From Rhodobacteraceae bacterium (ex Bugula neritina AB1) (GTDB lineage Bacteria > Pseudomonadota > Alphaproteobacteria > Rhodobacterales > Rhodobacteraceae), in assembly GCA_001730095.1 (NCBI GenBank), contig MDLF01000048.1, positions 62,001 through 126,000 of the forward strand: DNA of 64,000 nt. The letters run 5' to 3'. The position numbers were made by a program, and so were the translations under genes. The notes below the pieces were generated by a model that made no database searches, was not told the origin of the DNA, and saw nothing but the letters and a program-made list of their open reading frames with translations. Positions 52,301 through 60,185 of the stretch are shown here, in pieces; the first letter of the stretch is position 1; each line of letters opens with the position of its first letter.

Positions 52301-54841
52301 AAGACTGAAATCCAGGCACTGATTGATGAAAGCACCGTCAAACAGACGGCGCGCGATTTCAAAGGGGCCGCGGAGAAAGCCAAGGCTGCGGCAGACTGGG
52401 AAAAACCCACTGCCGGTGATCTTGCTACCGTCAAGACGGTGATGGGCTGGGTGAATCCCTATTTCAAGACACCCCGCGCCACGCTGATTGGACCGGGCAA
52501 GGAAGCCGGTGTTCATCAGATCGCCAGGGCAGACGCGGATTTTGCCAAATACGAGGCGATGATGGCGGCACATACCTATTCCGCCGCAAATGGGATGTTC
52601 GCGAAAGCCTATCAAAAGATCGAGGCCTGCAAACTGCTGATCGCTGCTGCGGCGCCCTATAACCAGTCTGTGACTGACGCACAGGCAGCAGTGGACGCAT
52701 TGGCGCCCGAACGCAACGGCGCCACCGAGGACCGGATCAAGGCGCTGGAAGACCGTCTGACTGCCGCCAAGCTCGATACCGCCCGCACCGATCTGATCGA
52801 CAATGACTACAACCAGTCGGTCAAGGCCTTGAAAGCCATCACTGACGACGCCAAGGCCCTGCTTGTCTCGATCAAGGGGTCATCCGAATATGAAACTGCC
52901 CGGGCCGCCGCCAAGGCAAAACTGGACGAGGCAGCAGGTCATAAACACGCCGATGCCATCCAGGCCCAGCTGACCCGGCTGTCACAGAAATACGAAAACC
53001 TCGTCAAACTGGCGCCCAGCAACTACGCTGCCGCCAAGACCATGGCCGAAGAAGTGGCCAAGTCCGCAGAAGACGCGATCAGCTCGGCAGGCACCCAAGG
53101 TATCCTTGAGGCCGTAAACGGTGCTATCGGCGGCGACCAGGACAGCGCTCCCTGGTGGCCTCAGGTACAGGCCGCGAAACTGGCTATCGCAGGGGTCGGC
53201 AGCCGCGAAAACGCCGCAGTGGCCAAGACCAAGCTGGATCTTGCCAGTTCGGAGATCGAAAACTGCCAGAAGGACGGGATCGACGCCAAGACCGCCAAGG
53301 GCCATCTGCTTGCTGCGCTGGATGCCTGCAACACCGCCAATGAAGTGATCTCGCAGTATGTCTTTATCATGCAGGAAATCACCCGCGTCCGCGGCCTTGT
53401 GGCACCGGTGCGGGGGGATGATGAATCCACCTATGTGAAGGATGATCTGGACGCCGCTGAAAAGCTGCTGAACGACTGTGAGGCTGCGGCCAAGGCAGGC
53501 CAGGACTACGCCAAGGTGAGCGCTGATATCGAACGTTCGATTGTTCTCATTCAGACGGCGCAGGAACACGCCGATCTCAACAAGAAGTATAAGGAACTGC
53601 GCGCCAAACCCGAGGTGGAGCCGCGTCTGGAAGTGCTGGAAAAGCACGAGCACCGTTATGCCATCAAACCCAGTATCGACACCATGCGCAAGAAACTGGC
53701 CGATGCGGCAGCTCAGGCAGCTTCCAAAAACCCGGCCCAAGCCATCAAGCTGCTGGAAGAGGCCCGCGCCCTTGGCACCAGCGCCTTTGTGATGGCCGAA
53801 ATGCGTGCCAATACTCCGCCCAAGCCGAAAGACATCCAGGAAATCCTGTCGCGACCCAATGGCACCGCTGAACTGGACGCGATGATCGACAATTTGGAAC
53901 CCGAAGCGCAGCGGGCTGTGGTCAAAGTCGCCTTCAAGGAGCGTTACGGCTGCGATATCAAGAACTTCAGCAATGAAAACCTGGCCCCTGCCAGCGAGAT
54001 TGCAGATGGAGATCTGAAAGGCCCCAATATCGTTGCCTTCTACAAGGCGATGCAGGATCTGCCGCTGGATCACACGATGACCAACGACTCGCTGAAAAGC
54101 TTTGCCGTCAACGAAGCTGCCAAGGGCGGCTCGATGTATCAGGACAGCAAGAAACGCATAGTTATGCACGAAGGCGATGCAGGTCTTTCGCCCAACTATG
54201 GCTTTGGCAGCGACGATGCGGTGGGCAGTCTGGAAGACGCCGCCACGCCTGAGGAACGGGCCGAACTGGAAAAATGCAAACCTGCCAACGAAGAGCCGAT
54301 CAGCTATTTCAACTGGAACACCTTGCACGAGGTCGGCCATGCCGTTGACGACAAAAAGGGCTTCATGCGGAGCAACGGCAGCAAAAAGGATTACGGCGGC
54401 TGGACTGAACATGGCATGGACATCACCGCCATCGCCGAAAAGATTGCCACCAAGTTCAGCTACGACAAGGCCTATATCCTTGAATACATGGCCCACAACA
54501 AAAGCATCAATGCACCGGCCAAACCCGCGGACGAAACCTGCTCGGACGAGGATTGGGACGCCCGGCGTGTCAAGGCCGAGGCCTTTGTCGACATGGCTTC
54601 AGAGCCGGCCAAACCCTGGTCGAGTATGGCCACAGCCAAGAAGCTGGCAATCGGTGGCGTGGTGTATCAGGAAAGCTATACAAATACTTGGAATTCCTAT
54701 CTCCTGAGCGAGCGCGCCAAGGGGATGACTGGATATCAGTTCCGGGCCCCTGGAGAATGGTTCTCAGAGCTTTATGCCGCCTACCATTCCGGCAAGCTGA
54801 AACCCAATCATCCCGCTGTTGCCTGGCTGTCGAAACTCTGA
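49307..54841 (+). CDS. Giant repeat protein with C-terminal anthrax-lethal-factor-like metallopeptidase domain
   Basis: 1844 residues, no signal peptide. Residues about 1-115 are a globular N-terminal domain with GLCFGKKIENSVFLTHKTK; an acidic linker follows. From about 200 to 1480 the protein is Ala/Lys/Asp/Glu-rich, helical, with repeats of about 74 residues. The last 200 or so hold a zinc metallopeptidase: LHEVGHAVDDKKGF (HExxH at 1674-1678) and later PGEWFSELYAAYHSG (1815-1829; E1821 a likely third ligand). Both match the anthrax lethal factor layout, HEFGHAVDDYAG then EFFAEAF. ATG 49307 follows GGGAG at 8-nt spacing. The architecture suggests a large toxin-like or effector-like enzyme; its target, and how it would be exported, are unknown. 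Confidence 0.85.
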   Translation: MPLDAAAAKEIKQQMGLARKRELSFGLCFGKKIENSVFLTHKTKAAKILGKQAKSDGETPQFTFGTLKLDGKELSLSVEGKIVPGMARKAKKMLMVVGLKYKILILDPDGNVVETEEDDEGETTADAPQAAPAAMGGTATEDPGSAPAAPGSEPDPAEANWHTAAAKVEANLAKLRGIAGIDLSKAETMWKAIQAKAESSGFAVALEHVAKLSAEMKAAAQDAVARAKRQSLLESKWQQAAAKLEPLLEEVLALKTAQSGKIETVWTQVKARVANVPPDYEGALKAVGPLAQAISKARKAVVESSGGSEDAPASAEAAAADDGDTVTTAKPAAPAKDPEQAAPPSEDASDATVEEQIARIEAALKALKDGPVTTYNTMMPDAVSQTPEKWKAALDKITALAAQAKAKPEEASGAKLDAGEKALGALEKAVAADTEAKTVFQKTLEIFDLRIVPLTSHPKAAAPEIAPEITRIIGLRTAAIDKAKTHDLKTAADELKAAEAEIAKAEVMADDFAHFMALDPDRKALADADRGTITGDPALDDPAREMERLYDGAQQDRAAKKYKDGIKKLEEIAKVNTRSKRVKLQRKSYDASRPNAKAWVDHWAGLAAPVKALLTAKLTELGGYYTSADVATTKDYGKSLEDLGKFWKLKEFLENEIPVVQQYAPKLAGFETQLQTFKDHDGASGIQVMILKMDGDLASAKAEAVLHKYNAALALLDATQGDWVTTTARADACKAYKEKRVAVQGKIDALKNVPPAEPMVADAKALMAEAAALALKHDYPAGSKTLAEAEKRIDNAKASAEALVELDGLAGSKALDDLAKKWDPAFKVFTDIRDKVVAADTGNDFTTLIAKAQLPAAEAEKAKTAKKYDDARAYLDSAISNLKMAMVLIHQHNAYGDLKTSLAAKATALGPLNDTACIQPHIDDINRLTAEADALIKPEAYDYKGAEAKLGDARKVEEQARADAELFKTIKADRAKAAAAIATITTEGGAVEIQLTHRKTEIQALIDESTVKQTARDFKGAAEKAKAAADWEKPTAGDLATVKTVMGWVNPYFKTPRATLIGPGKEAGVHQIARADADFAKYEAMMAAHTYSAANGMFAKAYQKIEACKLLIAAAAPYNQSVTDAQAAVDALAPERNGATEDRIKALEDRLTAAKLDTARTDLIDNDYNQSVKALKAITDDAKALLVSIKGSSEYETARAAAKAKLDEAAGHKHADAIQAQLTRLSQKYENLVKLAPSNYAAAKTMAEEVAKSAEDAISSAGTQGILEAVNGAIGGDQDSAPWWPQVQAAKLAIAGVGSRENAAVAKTKLDLASSEIENCQKDGIDAKTAKGHLLAALDACNTANEVISQYVFIMQEITRVRGLVAPVRGDDESTYVKDDLDAAEKLLNDCEAAAKAGQDYAKVSADIERSIVLIQTAQEHADLNKKYKELRAKPEVEPRLEVLEKHEHRYAIKPSIDTMRKKLADAAAQAASKNPAQAIKLLEEARALGTSAFVMAEMRANTPPKPKDIQEILSRPNGTAELDAMIDNLEPEAQRAVVKVAFKERYGCDIKNFSNENLAPASEIADGDLKGPNIVAFYKAMQDLPLDHTMTNDSLKSFAVNEAAKGGSMYQDSKKRIVMHEGDAGLSPNYGFGSDDAVGSLEDAATPEERAELEKCKPANEEPISYFNWNTLHEVGHAVDDKKGFMRSNGSKKDYGGWTEHGMDITAIAEKIATKFSYDKAYILEYMAHNKSINAPAKPADETCSDEDWDARRVKAEAFVDMASEPAKPWSSMATAKKLAIGGVVYQESYTNTWNSYLLSERAKGMTGYQFRAPGEWFSELYAAYHSGKLKPNHPAVAWLSKL
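50552..53735 (+). repeat. Tandem ~74-residue repeats within the giant protein
   Basis: A recurring motif of type [KD]-x-Y-x-x-A-x3-L-x2-A recurs with its aromatic or hydrophobic anchor at residues 416, 488, 562, 636, 709, 779, 868, 943, 1018, 1091, 1168, 1240, about 1328, 1401 and 1476. Spacing is 70-77 in most cases, with 89 and 88 twice. Two more copies at 202 and 280 precede a linker. The repeats are degenerate at DNA level, so they are old duplications. Confidence 0.8.
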
Positions 54842-54863
54842 CCCATTGAAAGGCTGTTGACCG

Positions 54864-55568
54864 ATGTCGCTTTTTCAACCCGTCAACTTGCAGTGCCCGA
54901 ATTGCGAGGCGCCTGTGATCATGATGGCCGTGGGCAGTGTGAACGCCGACCGTCGCCCCGACCTGCGTGACGATATTCTCGAAAACCGGTTCCAGGACTG
55001 CGAATGCGGCGAATGCGGCGAAAGCTTTCGCCTGCAGCCGCAGTTCAACTACCTCGACTCCGGGCGCGGCCAGTGGATCGCCGCTATGCCCGCCAGCCGT
55101 CTCCGCGACCACTTGCAGCTGGAAGATGAGGCCAAGGCGCTGTTTGACGCCAGTTATGGTGCCAGTGCGCCAGCGGCTGCGCGCGACGTGGGGGGCGATC
55201 TGGCTGCTCGCTTGACGTTCGGTTGGCCGGCAGTGCGAGAGAAGCTTTTGGTCAGGCAATTGGGCCTGGATGACGTCATTGTCGAAATGATGAAGTTGCA
55301 CATTCTGCGCAGCGTCGCATCGGTTCCAATGGCCGAAGGCATTGAGCTACGCCTGACCGAGGTGGATGAAGAAACGGATGAGTTTATCTTCACATGGCTG
55401 GAAACGGCCTCGGAGGAACGTATCGAATACATAACGGTTCCAGCAGAATTATACCGCGCGGTTCAGGGGAATCCAGAGGGTTGGTCAGCGATCCGGGCCA
55501 GGCTAGACAATGGATATTTTGTCGATATGCAAAAGCTCTATATGGGTGAAGGGCAGTCGGCTGAGTAA
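54864..55568 (+). CDS. CpXC-domain zinc-ribbon protein next to the giant protein
   Basis: 234 residues. The N-terminal domain has CPNCEAP (near residue 11) and CECGECGESF (near residue 46), the four-Cys zinc ribbon of the CpXC family. The C-terminal half (about 90-230) is a helical/strand region with no recognised motif. It starts 22 bp after the giant gene, in the same direction, so it is almost certainly co-transcribed. Possible roles are a chaperone, adaptor, or antidote for the metallopeptidase, but none is shown. Confidence 0.85.
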   Translation: MSLFQPVNLQCPNCEAPVIMMAVGSVNADRRPDLRDDILENRFQDCECGECGESFRLQPQFNYLDSGRGQWIAAMPASRLRDHLQLEDEAKALFDASYGASAPAAARDVGGDLAARLTFGWPAVREKLLVRQLGLDDVIVEMMKLHILRSVASVPMAEGIELRLTEVDEETDEFIFTWLETASEERIEYITVPAELYRAVQGNPEGWSAIRARLDNGYFVDMQKLYMGEGQSAE

Positions 55569-55802
55569 CCGTCTCCAACCAAACCAGCGGACTTTCTTTG
55601 TGCTTGGAGGTCGCAGGAAGTTGGGTCCTGCCGTTATTGGGTGAATGCAGGTAAGTCGTCCAAGGCCAAAAGATCAGATGAGATAGGAGTTGCCACAGAT
55701 TACCTGAAATTGTTTGCTGGCAATCAGGGGCTTTCAACTTCTGGCATGAAGACTCAGTCCTGAGAAGCAGCACAAGACCGCGCAGCAAAAAGGAAATTTC
55801 CG
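55569..55802. other. 234-bp stretch with no feature seen
   Basis: Between the CpXC gene and the FAH-family gene. I found no ORF with a ribosome site, no hairpin with T tract and no repeat worth reporting. Confidence 0.6.
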
Positions 55803-56501
55803 ATGGGTGATATTCTGTTCCGGCTTCCGGAAACGCCGGTCGTTCCGGTGTCAGGAAAGGCGGCTGGTTATCCGGTGGGCCGGATTTTCTGTGTCGGGCG
55901 GAATTATGCTGCCCATGCCGCCGAGATGGGCAATGAGGTGGACCGGGAAGCGCCGTTCTACTTCACCAAATCAGCGGCAAATGCAGTGCTGACTGGTTCA
56001 GTCGTGCCCTACCCGCCAGGAACTGAGAATTTTCATTATGAGATGGAACTGGCAGTGGCCATTGGCGCGCCGGTGTTCCGGGCTTCAATAGAAGAGGCGG
56101 CGGCGGCGGTTTTTGGCTATGGATGCGCGTTGGATATGACCCGGCGCGATGTGCAGATCCGGGAGCGGCAGAAACAGCGGCCGTGGGATCTGGGTAAGGA
56201 TCTGGAGAACGGAACGGTTCTGGCGCCTTTGACCAAAGCTGCGGATTGGGGTGGCCCGTCTGGCCGACGGATCTGGCTGGAGGTGAACGGAGAAAATCGG
56301 CAAGACGCCTCGCTGGACGAAATGATCTGGCCGGTGAAAGAAATCATCTGCCATCTGTCCGGCTTCTACCACCTGCGGCCTGGGGATCTGATTCTGACCG
56401 GCACGCCCGCCGGAGTGGGGGCTGTGCACAGCGGCGACCGCATGCGTGGGGGCATAGACGGGCTGGAGCCGGTTGAGCTGGCACTGGCTGCAGCTGAATG
56501 A
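55803..56501 (+). CDS. Fumarylacetoacetate hydrolase (FAH) family protein, fumarylpyruvate-hydrolase-like
   Basis: 232 residues of the single-domain FAH fold: RIFCVGRNYAAHAAEMGN, FYFTKSAANAV, the metal ligands in NFHYEMELAVAIG and YGCALDMTRRD, and GDLILTGTPAGVGAV near the C-terminus. Members of this group (fumarylpyruvate or acylpyruvate hydrolases) cleave C-C bonds of dioxo acids in aromatic or sugar-acid breakdown. It lies 324 bp before the TRAP genes; the two may share a substrate pathway, an inference. Confidence 0.9.
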   Translation: MGDILFRLPETPVVPVSGKAAGYPVGRIFCVGRNYAAHAAEMGNEVDREAPFYFTKSAANAVLTGSVVPYPPGTENFHYEMELAVAIGAPVFRASIEEAAAAVFGYGCALDMTRRDVQIRERQKQRPWDLGKDLENGTVLAPLTKAADWGGPSGRRIWLEVNGENRQDASLDEMIWPVKEIICHLSGFYHLRPGDLILTGTPAGVGAVHSGDRMRGGIDGLEPVELALAAAE

Positions 56502-56825
56502 CGCAAGGCGCCGTGCGGCCACAATTGCTGTTGCCATGACGTGCTTTCAATATGTATCAAATGATGTGCAACCTTTGTGGTATCCGTAACATCTCCGGCC
56601 GTGAATTTGTCGGCAAGCCGAATGTACAGGCGGAATTCTTGCGTGAGAAATACATGATCTGTTGTTGATGGTTACAAACGCACCCAATAGCAGAAGTGAA
56701 AGCGGTTCAGTAAATGAACCCAAAACGGGGGTCTGGCGGCACAAACGGAAAGAACTTGGCTGGGTGCCGCAGCAATCTAGCATGAGACAGCCCCCAGAAT
56801 GTGAATAGGTCAAAGGGAGGACGAC
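56502..56825. promoter_or_regulatory. 324-bp region before the TRAP operon, presumed promoter/regulatory area
   Basis: No credible ORF. The segment GTGGTATCCGTAACATC (56577-56593) faintly resembles GntR/LacI operators (TGTTAC...), which matters because a LacI-type regulator lies at 61580. GGGAGGACGAC directly precedes dctP as ribosome site. No promoter hexamers stood out. Confidence 0.35.
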
Positions 56826-57869
56826 ATGACCACTCGGAGAAAGCTACTGGGCGCAGTTGGCGCAGCAGCCGTCGCAGCGATGTGCGCGGCACCGGCATTT
56901 GCCCAGGAAGTCACGCTGAAACTGCATCAGTTCCTGCCGGCGCAGGCCAATGTGCCGAAGCTAATCCTGGATGTCTGGGCGGACAACGTCGAGGAATCCT
57001 CGGGCGGCCGTATCAAAATCGACCGTTTTCCATCGATGCAGCTGGGCGGCAAGCCACCGGAACTGATGGATCAGGCCATTGATGGTGTGGCGGACATCGT
57101 CTGGACCGTGGTGGGCTATACACCGGGCCGCTACCCTTCCACCGAAGTGTTTGAACTTCCCTTCATGATGACCAACGCACGCGCGGTGTCACATGCCTAT
57201 TGGGAAATGTTCGAAAAACACATGAAGGACAGCGAGTTCAAGGATGTGCACATTCTGGGCACCTGGGTGCACGGTCCCGGCAATATCCATACCAAGGATC
57301 CCGTCTCAACACCGGATGATCTGCAAGGAATGAAAATCCGCGGCGGCGGCCGTTCGGTGAACGCGCTGCTGAGCGAGTTGGGGGCAACCCCGGTCGGGAT
57401 GCCGGTTCCTGCTGTTCCCGAAGCGCTGTCCAAAGGCGTGATCGATGGTACGACCATCCCCTGGGAAGTGACCGCCGCATTGAAAGTTCCGGAACTGGTC
57501 GAAAGCCACACTGAATTCACCGGCAAGGCGCTTTACACGCTGACCTTTGTGCTGGCGATGAACAAGAACAGCTATGAAAGCCTGCCGGATGATCTGAAGA
57601 AGGCAATCGATGACAACTCCGGCCTGGAGCTATCAGTCTTTGCCGGTGGTACCATGGAAGATTCCGACGGACCATCGCGGGAAATGGCGCTGGATCTGGG
57701 CAATGAAGTCATCACGCTGGACGCCGGGCAGACGGCGATGTGGCGCGAACGGTCTCAGCCGATCTATGACAAATGGATCGCGGATATGAACGAAAAAGGT
57801 ATCGACGGTGCCGCGCTGATCGAAGAGGCCAGCGGGCTGATCGAGAAATACACGCCTCAGTACCAGTAA
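56826..57869 (+). CDS. dctP: TRAP transporter solute-binding protein DctP
   Basis: 347 residues. A signal peptide (about 1-26, TTRRKLLGAVGAAAVAAMCAAPAFAQ, Tat-like start) is followed by the DctP fold with LHQFLPAQA, FPSMQLGG, GMKIRGGGRSVNALLSELGA (the Arg that binds the carboxylate) and DGTTIPWEV. TRAP systems move organic acids with Na+ gradient energy. The ligand cannot be told from the sequence. A stem-loop follows the stop and may raise its level over the membrane subunits. Ribosome site AAAGGGAGGACGAC. Confidence 0.93.
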   Translation: MTTRRKLLGAVGAAAVAAMCAAPAFAQEVTLKLHQFLPAQANVPKLILDVWADNVEESSGGRIKIDRFPSMQLGGKPPELMDQAIDGVADIVWTVVGYTPGRYPSTEVFELPFMMTNARAVSHAYWEMFEKHMKDSEFKDVHILGTWVHGPGNIHTKDPVSTPDDLQGMKIRGGGRSVNALLSELGATPVGMPVPAVPEALSKGVIDGTTIPWEVTAALKVPELVESHTEFTGKALYTLTFVLAMNKNSYESLPDDLKKAIDDNSGLELSVFAGGTMEDSDGPSREMALDLGNEVITLDAGQTAMWRERSQPIYDKWIADMNEKGIDGAALIEEASGLIEKYTPQYQ

Positions 57870-57893
57870 GGCGTTCTGACTGATAAAAGCGAG

Positions 57894-57919
57894 GGGCCGC
57901 GCGGCATTGGCAGCGGCCC
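57894..57919 (+). other. Hairpin between dctP and dctQ
   Basis: GGGCCGC (57894-57900) / GCGGCCC (57913-57919), 12-nt loop, followed by a short TTT. Such a stem between a binding-protein gene and its permease genes usually stabilises or partly terminates the mRNA, favouring dctP expression. Confidence 0.6.
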
Positions 57920-57948
57920 TTTGCACACCGGAATAAGGCAACACTACC

Positions 57949-58530
57949 ATGCACAAGCTCATGATGCGGCTGGCCAAGGCCATGGCCTACCTGGGCGGTG
58001 CAGTCCTCACTCTCCTGATCATTCTGACATGTGTTTCAATCGCCGGGCGGCTGCTGAACGGGCTGTTCCATGGCGATCTGATGGAGCGGATTGCACCTGG
58101 GTTTTCGAAATGGATGACGGGCTGGGTCGGTCCCGTGAACGGCGATTTTGAGCTGGTTGAGGCGGGCGTTGCCTTTGCCATCTTCGCCTTTCTGCCGCTG
58201 TGCCAGATCACTGCGGGCCATGCTTCGGTGGATGTGGTGGCAAATGCCTTTCCGCGTGGCGTGAAACGGTTCCTGCGGATGGTGACCGAGCTGCTGTTTG
58301 CGGCGGTGCTGGTGCTGATCGCCTGGCGCCTGGGAGCTGGTCTGGTGGGCAAATATTCCAACGGCGAGACCTCCTTCCTGCTCGAATTTCCGGTCTGGTG
58401 GGCCTACGCCATCAGCATGCTCGCGGCGCTCGTGGCCGCCATCGTGGGCATCTATATGGGCGCGGTGCGCACCATTGAATTCTTGACCGGCCGCATCCTG
58501 GTCTGGGATGGCGTGGAGGGTGAAACGTGA
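57949..58530 (+). CDS. dctQ: TRAP transporter small membrane subunit DctQ
   Basis: 193 residues with four predicted helices (about 12-34, 65-85, 103-127, 146-170) and the DctQ conserved FELVEAGVAFAIFAFLPLCQITAGHASVDV region. It joins the large subunit as accessory permease protein. It lies 79 bp after dctP and overlaps dctM by 4 bp (GTGA). Confidence 0.9.
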   Translation: MHKLMMRLAKAMAYLGGAVLTLLIILTCVSIAGRLLNGLFHGDLMERIAPGFSKWMTGWVGPVNGDFELVEAGVAFAIFAFLPLCQITAGHASVDVVANAFPRGVKRFLRMVTELLFAAVLVLIAWRLGAGLVGKYSNGETSFLLEFPVWWAYAISMLAALVAAIVGIYMGAVRTIEFLTGRILVWDGVEGET

Positions 58531-60032
58531 CGGCTCTTGAAATTGGCATCGCCTCCTTTCCAGTCCTGATGCTGCTGATTTTCCTGCGGGTGCCGATCGG
58601 GCTCTCGATGTTTCTGGTCGGGCTTGGCGGGCTGATCTGGGTGACGGATGGCACCCAGGTGGCGTTCGGACGACTGAAAAGCGAAACCTATACGACGTTC
58701 TCGTCCTATTCGCTGACCATCGTGCCGATGTTTCTGCTGATGGGGCATTTCGCAACGCTGGGCGGCATGTCCACCGCGTTGTTTAAGGCCGCCGAAGGGT
58801 TTCTTGGACATCGCAAAGGCGGAGTGGCGATGGCCTCCATCGGCGCTTGTGCGGGTTTTGGCGCGATCTGCGGCTCGTCTCTGGCCACTGCGGCCACCAT
58901 GGGCCGCGTGGCGCTGCCCGAGCTGAAGCAATACGGTTATGCCGGCGGCTTCTCCACCGCGACACTCGCGGCAGGCGGCACGCTGGGCATCCTGATCCCG
59001 CCGTCGGTGGTGCTGGTGATCTATGCCATCCTGACCGAGCAGAACATCGCCAAACTGTTCCTGTCGGCCTTCATCCCCGGCCTTCTGGCGGCCCTGGGCT
59101 ATGTCATCGCTATTTCCATCTATGTTCGCCTGTTCCCGGAAAGCGCGGGCACCCGTCCACCAATACCGATGCGCGAGCGGTTTGCGGCGCTGTTCCATGT
59201 CTGGCCGGTGCTGCTGGTTTTCGGCCTGGTGGTGGGCGGCATCTATCTCGGCTGGTTCACTCCGACTGAAGGGGCGGCTGTGGGGGCGTTCGGCACCGGG
59301 CTGATTGCCTGGATGAACGGCGGGCTCACCCGCGAAACCCTGGGTGAGAGCTTCATCGTCACCGCGCGCTCTACCGCGATGATCTTCTTCATCGTGCTGG
59401 GTGCGGGTTTCTATAATGGCTTTCTGGCGCTTACCAAGGTACCGCAGGAGCTGGCGGATTTCGTGGTCAGCCAGGGTCTCAGCCCTTGGATGGTTCTGAC
59501 CCTGATCCTTGCTTTCTATCTGGTGTTCGGCTGCCTGATGGATTCGCTGTCGATGATCCTGCTGACCATCCCGATTTTCTTTCCGGTGATTTCGGCGATG
59601 GACTTTGGCCTGCTGTCCTTGCCGGCAATGCAGGCAGATGCAGCGATGGAGGTGCTGGCAGTCGGCGTGCCTGACGGTATGGGCGCCGAAATGCTGGCCT
59701 CGATCAAGGATGCGATCGCTGTCGGCGCAGAGCTGTCCCGCGAGCAGATGAAAGAGCTGGGTATCCGGGTGACCGAAGGCCGGGTGAACCGGATCGAGGC
59801 AGAGTATGTCGCCATCTGGTTCGGTGTGCTGGTATTGATCGTGGTGGAGGTCGGACTGATCACCCCGCCGGTCGGCATGAACTTGTTCATTATCAACGCA
59901 ATGGACCGAGAAACCAGGATGATCGACACCTACAAGGCGGTGATGTTCTTTGTTGCCTCTGACATTGTCCGGGTCGTCATCCTGGTCGCCTTCCCGGTGA
60001 TCACACTGCTGCCCCTGATGCTGATGCAGTAA
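58527..60032 (+). CDS. dctM: TRAP transporter large membrane subunit DctM (with extra insertion)
   Basis: 501 residues from GTG 58527. Repeated helices with GTLGILIPPSVVLVIYAILTEQ and GFYNGFLALTKVPQEL place it in DctM; the usual length is about 430. The excess is an acidic, mostly helical hydrophilic insertion at about 362-424 (ADAAMEVLAVGVPDG to RVNRIEAE) before the last helices (YVAIWFGVLVLIVVEVGLITPPVGMN). This is the Na+-coupled transport subunit. A perfect GC hairpin ends the operon. Confidence 0.93.
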   Translation: MTALEIGIASFPVLMLLIFLRVPIGLSMFLVGLGGLIWVTDGTQVAFGRLKSETYTTFSSYSLTIVPMFLLMGHFATLGGMSTALFKAAEGFLGHRKGGVAMASIGACAGFGAICGSSLATAATMGRVALPELKQYGYAGGFSTATLAAGGTLGILIPPSVVLVIYAILTEQNIAKLFLSAFIPGLLAALGYVIAISIYVRLFPESAGTRPPIPMRERFAALFHVWPVLLVFGLVVGGIYLGWFTPTEGAAVGAFGTGLIAWMNGGLTRETLGESFIVTARSTAMIFFIVLGAGFYNGFLALTKVPQELADFVVSQGLSPWMVLTLILAFYLVFGCLMDSLSMILLTIPIFFPVISAMDFGLLSLPAMQADAAMEVLAVGVPDGMGAEMLASIKDAIAVGAELSREQMKELGIRVTEGRVNRIEAEYVAIWFGVLVLIVVEVGLITPPVGMNLFIINAMDRETRMIDTYKAVMFFVASDIVRVVILVAFPVITLLPLMLMQ

Positions 60033-60041
60033 AGCGCTCTG

Positions 60042-60067
60042 CCCCTTCCCGGCCTGCCGGGAAGGGG
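60042..60067 (+). terminator. GC hairpin after dctM
   Basis: CCCCTTCCCGG (60042-60052) / CCGGGAAGGGG (60057-60067), a perfect 11-bp stem with 4-nt loop, 9 bp past the dctM stop. No T tract, so Rho-independent efficiency is uncertain. Confidence 0.65.
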
Positions 60068-60185
60068 TGCACTCTGAGCCAATGCAGGAAATCGAAATAT
60101 TTTGTGACATAGGCTTGGATTGACCTGAATCACCTTTCCGGGTTCGCCTTACAGGAACACGCCGCAGCAAGAGGGGAGACCCGCC

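Noticed and set aside
58452-60170. 572-codon minus-strand frame opposite dctQM
   Set aside because: Opposite two conserved membrane subunits; the translation is polar and has no family resemblance.
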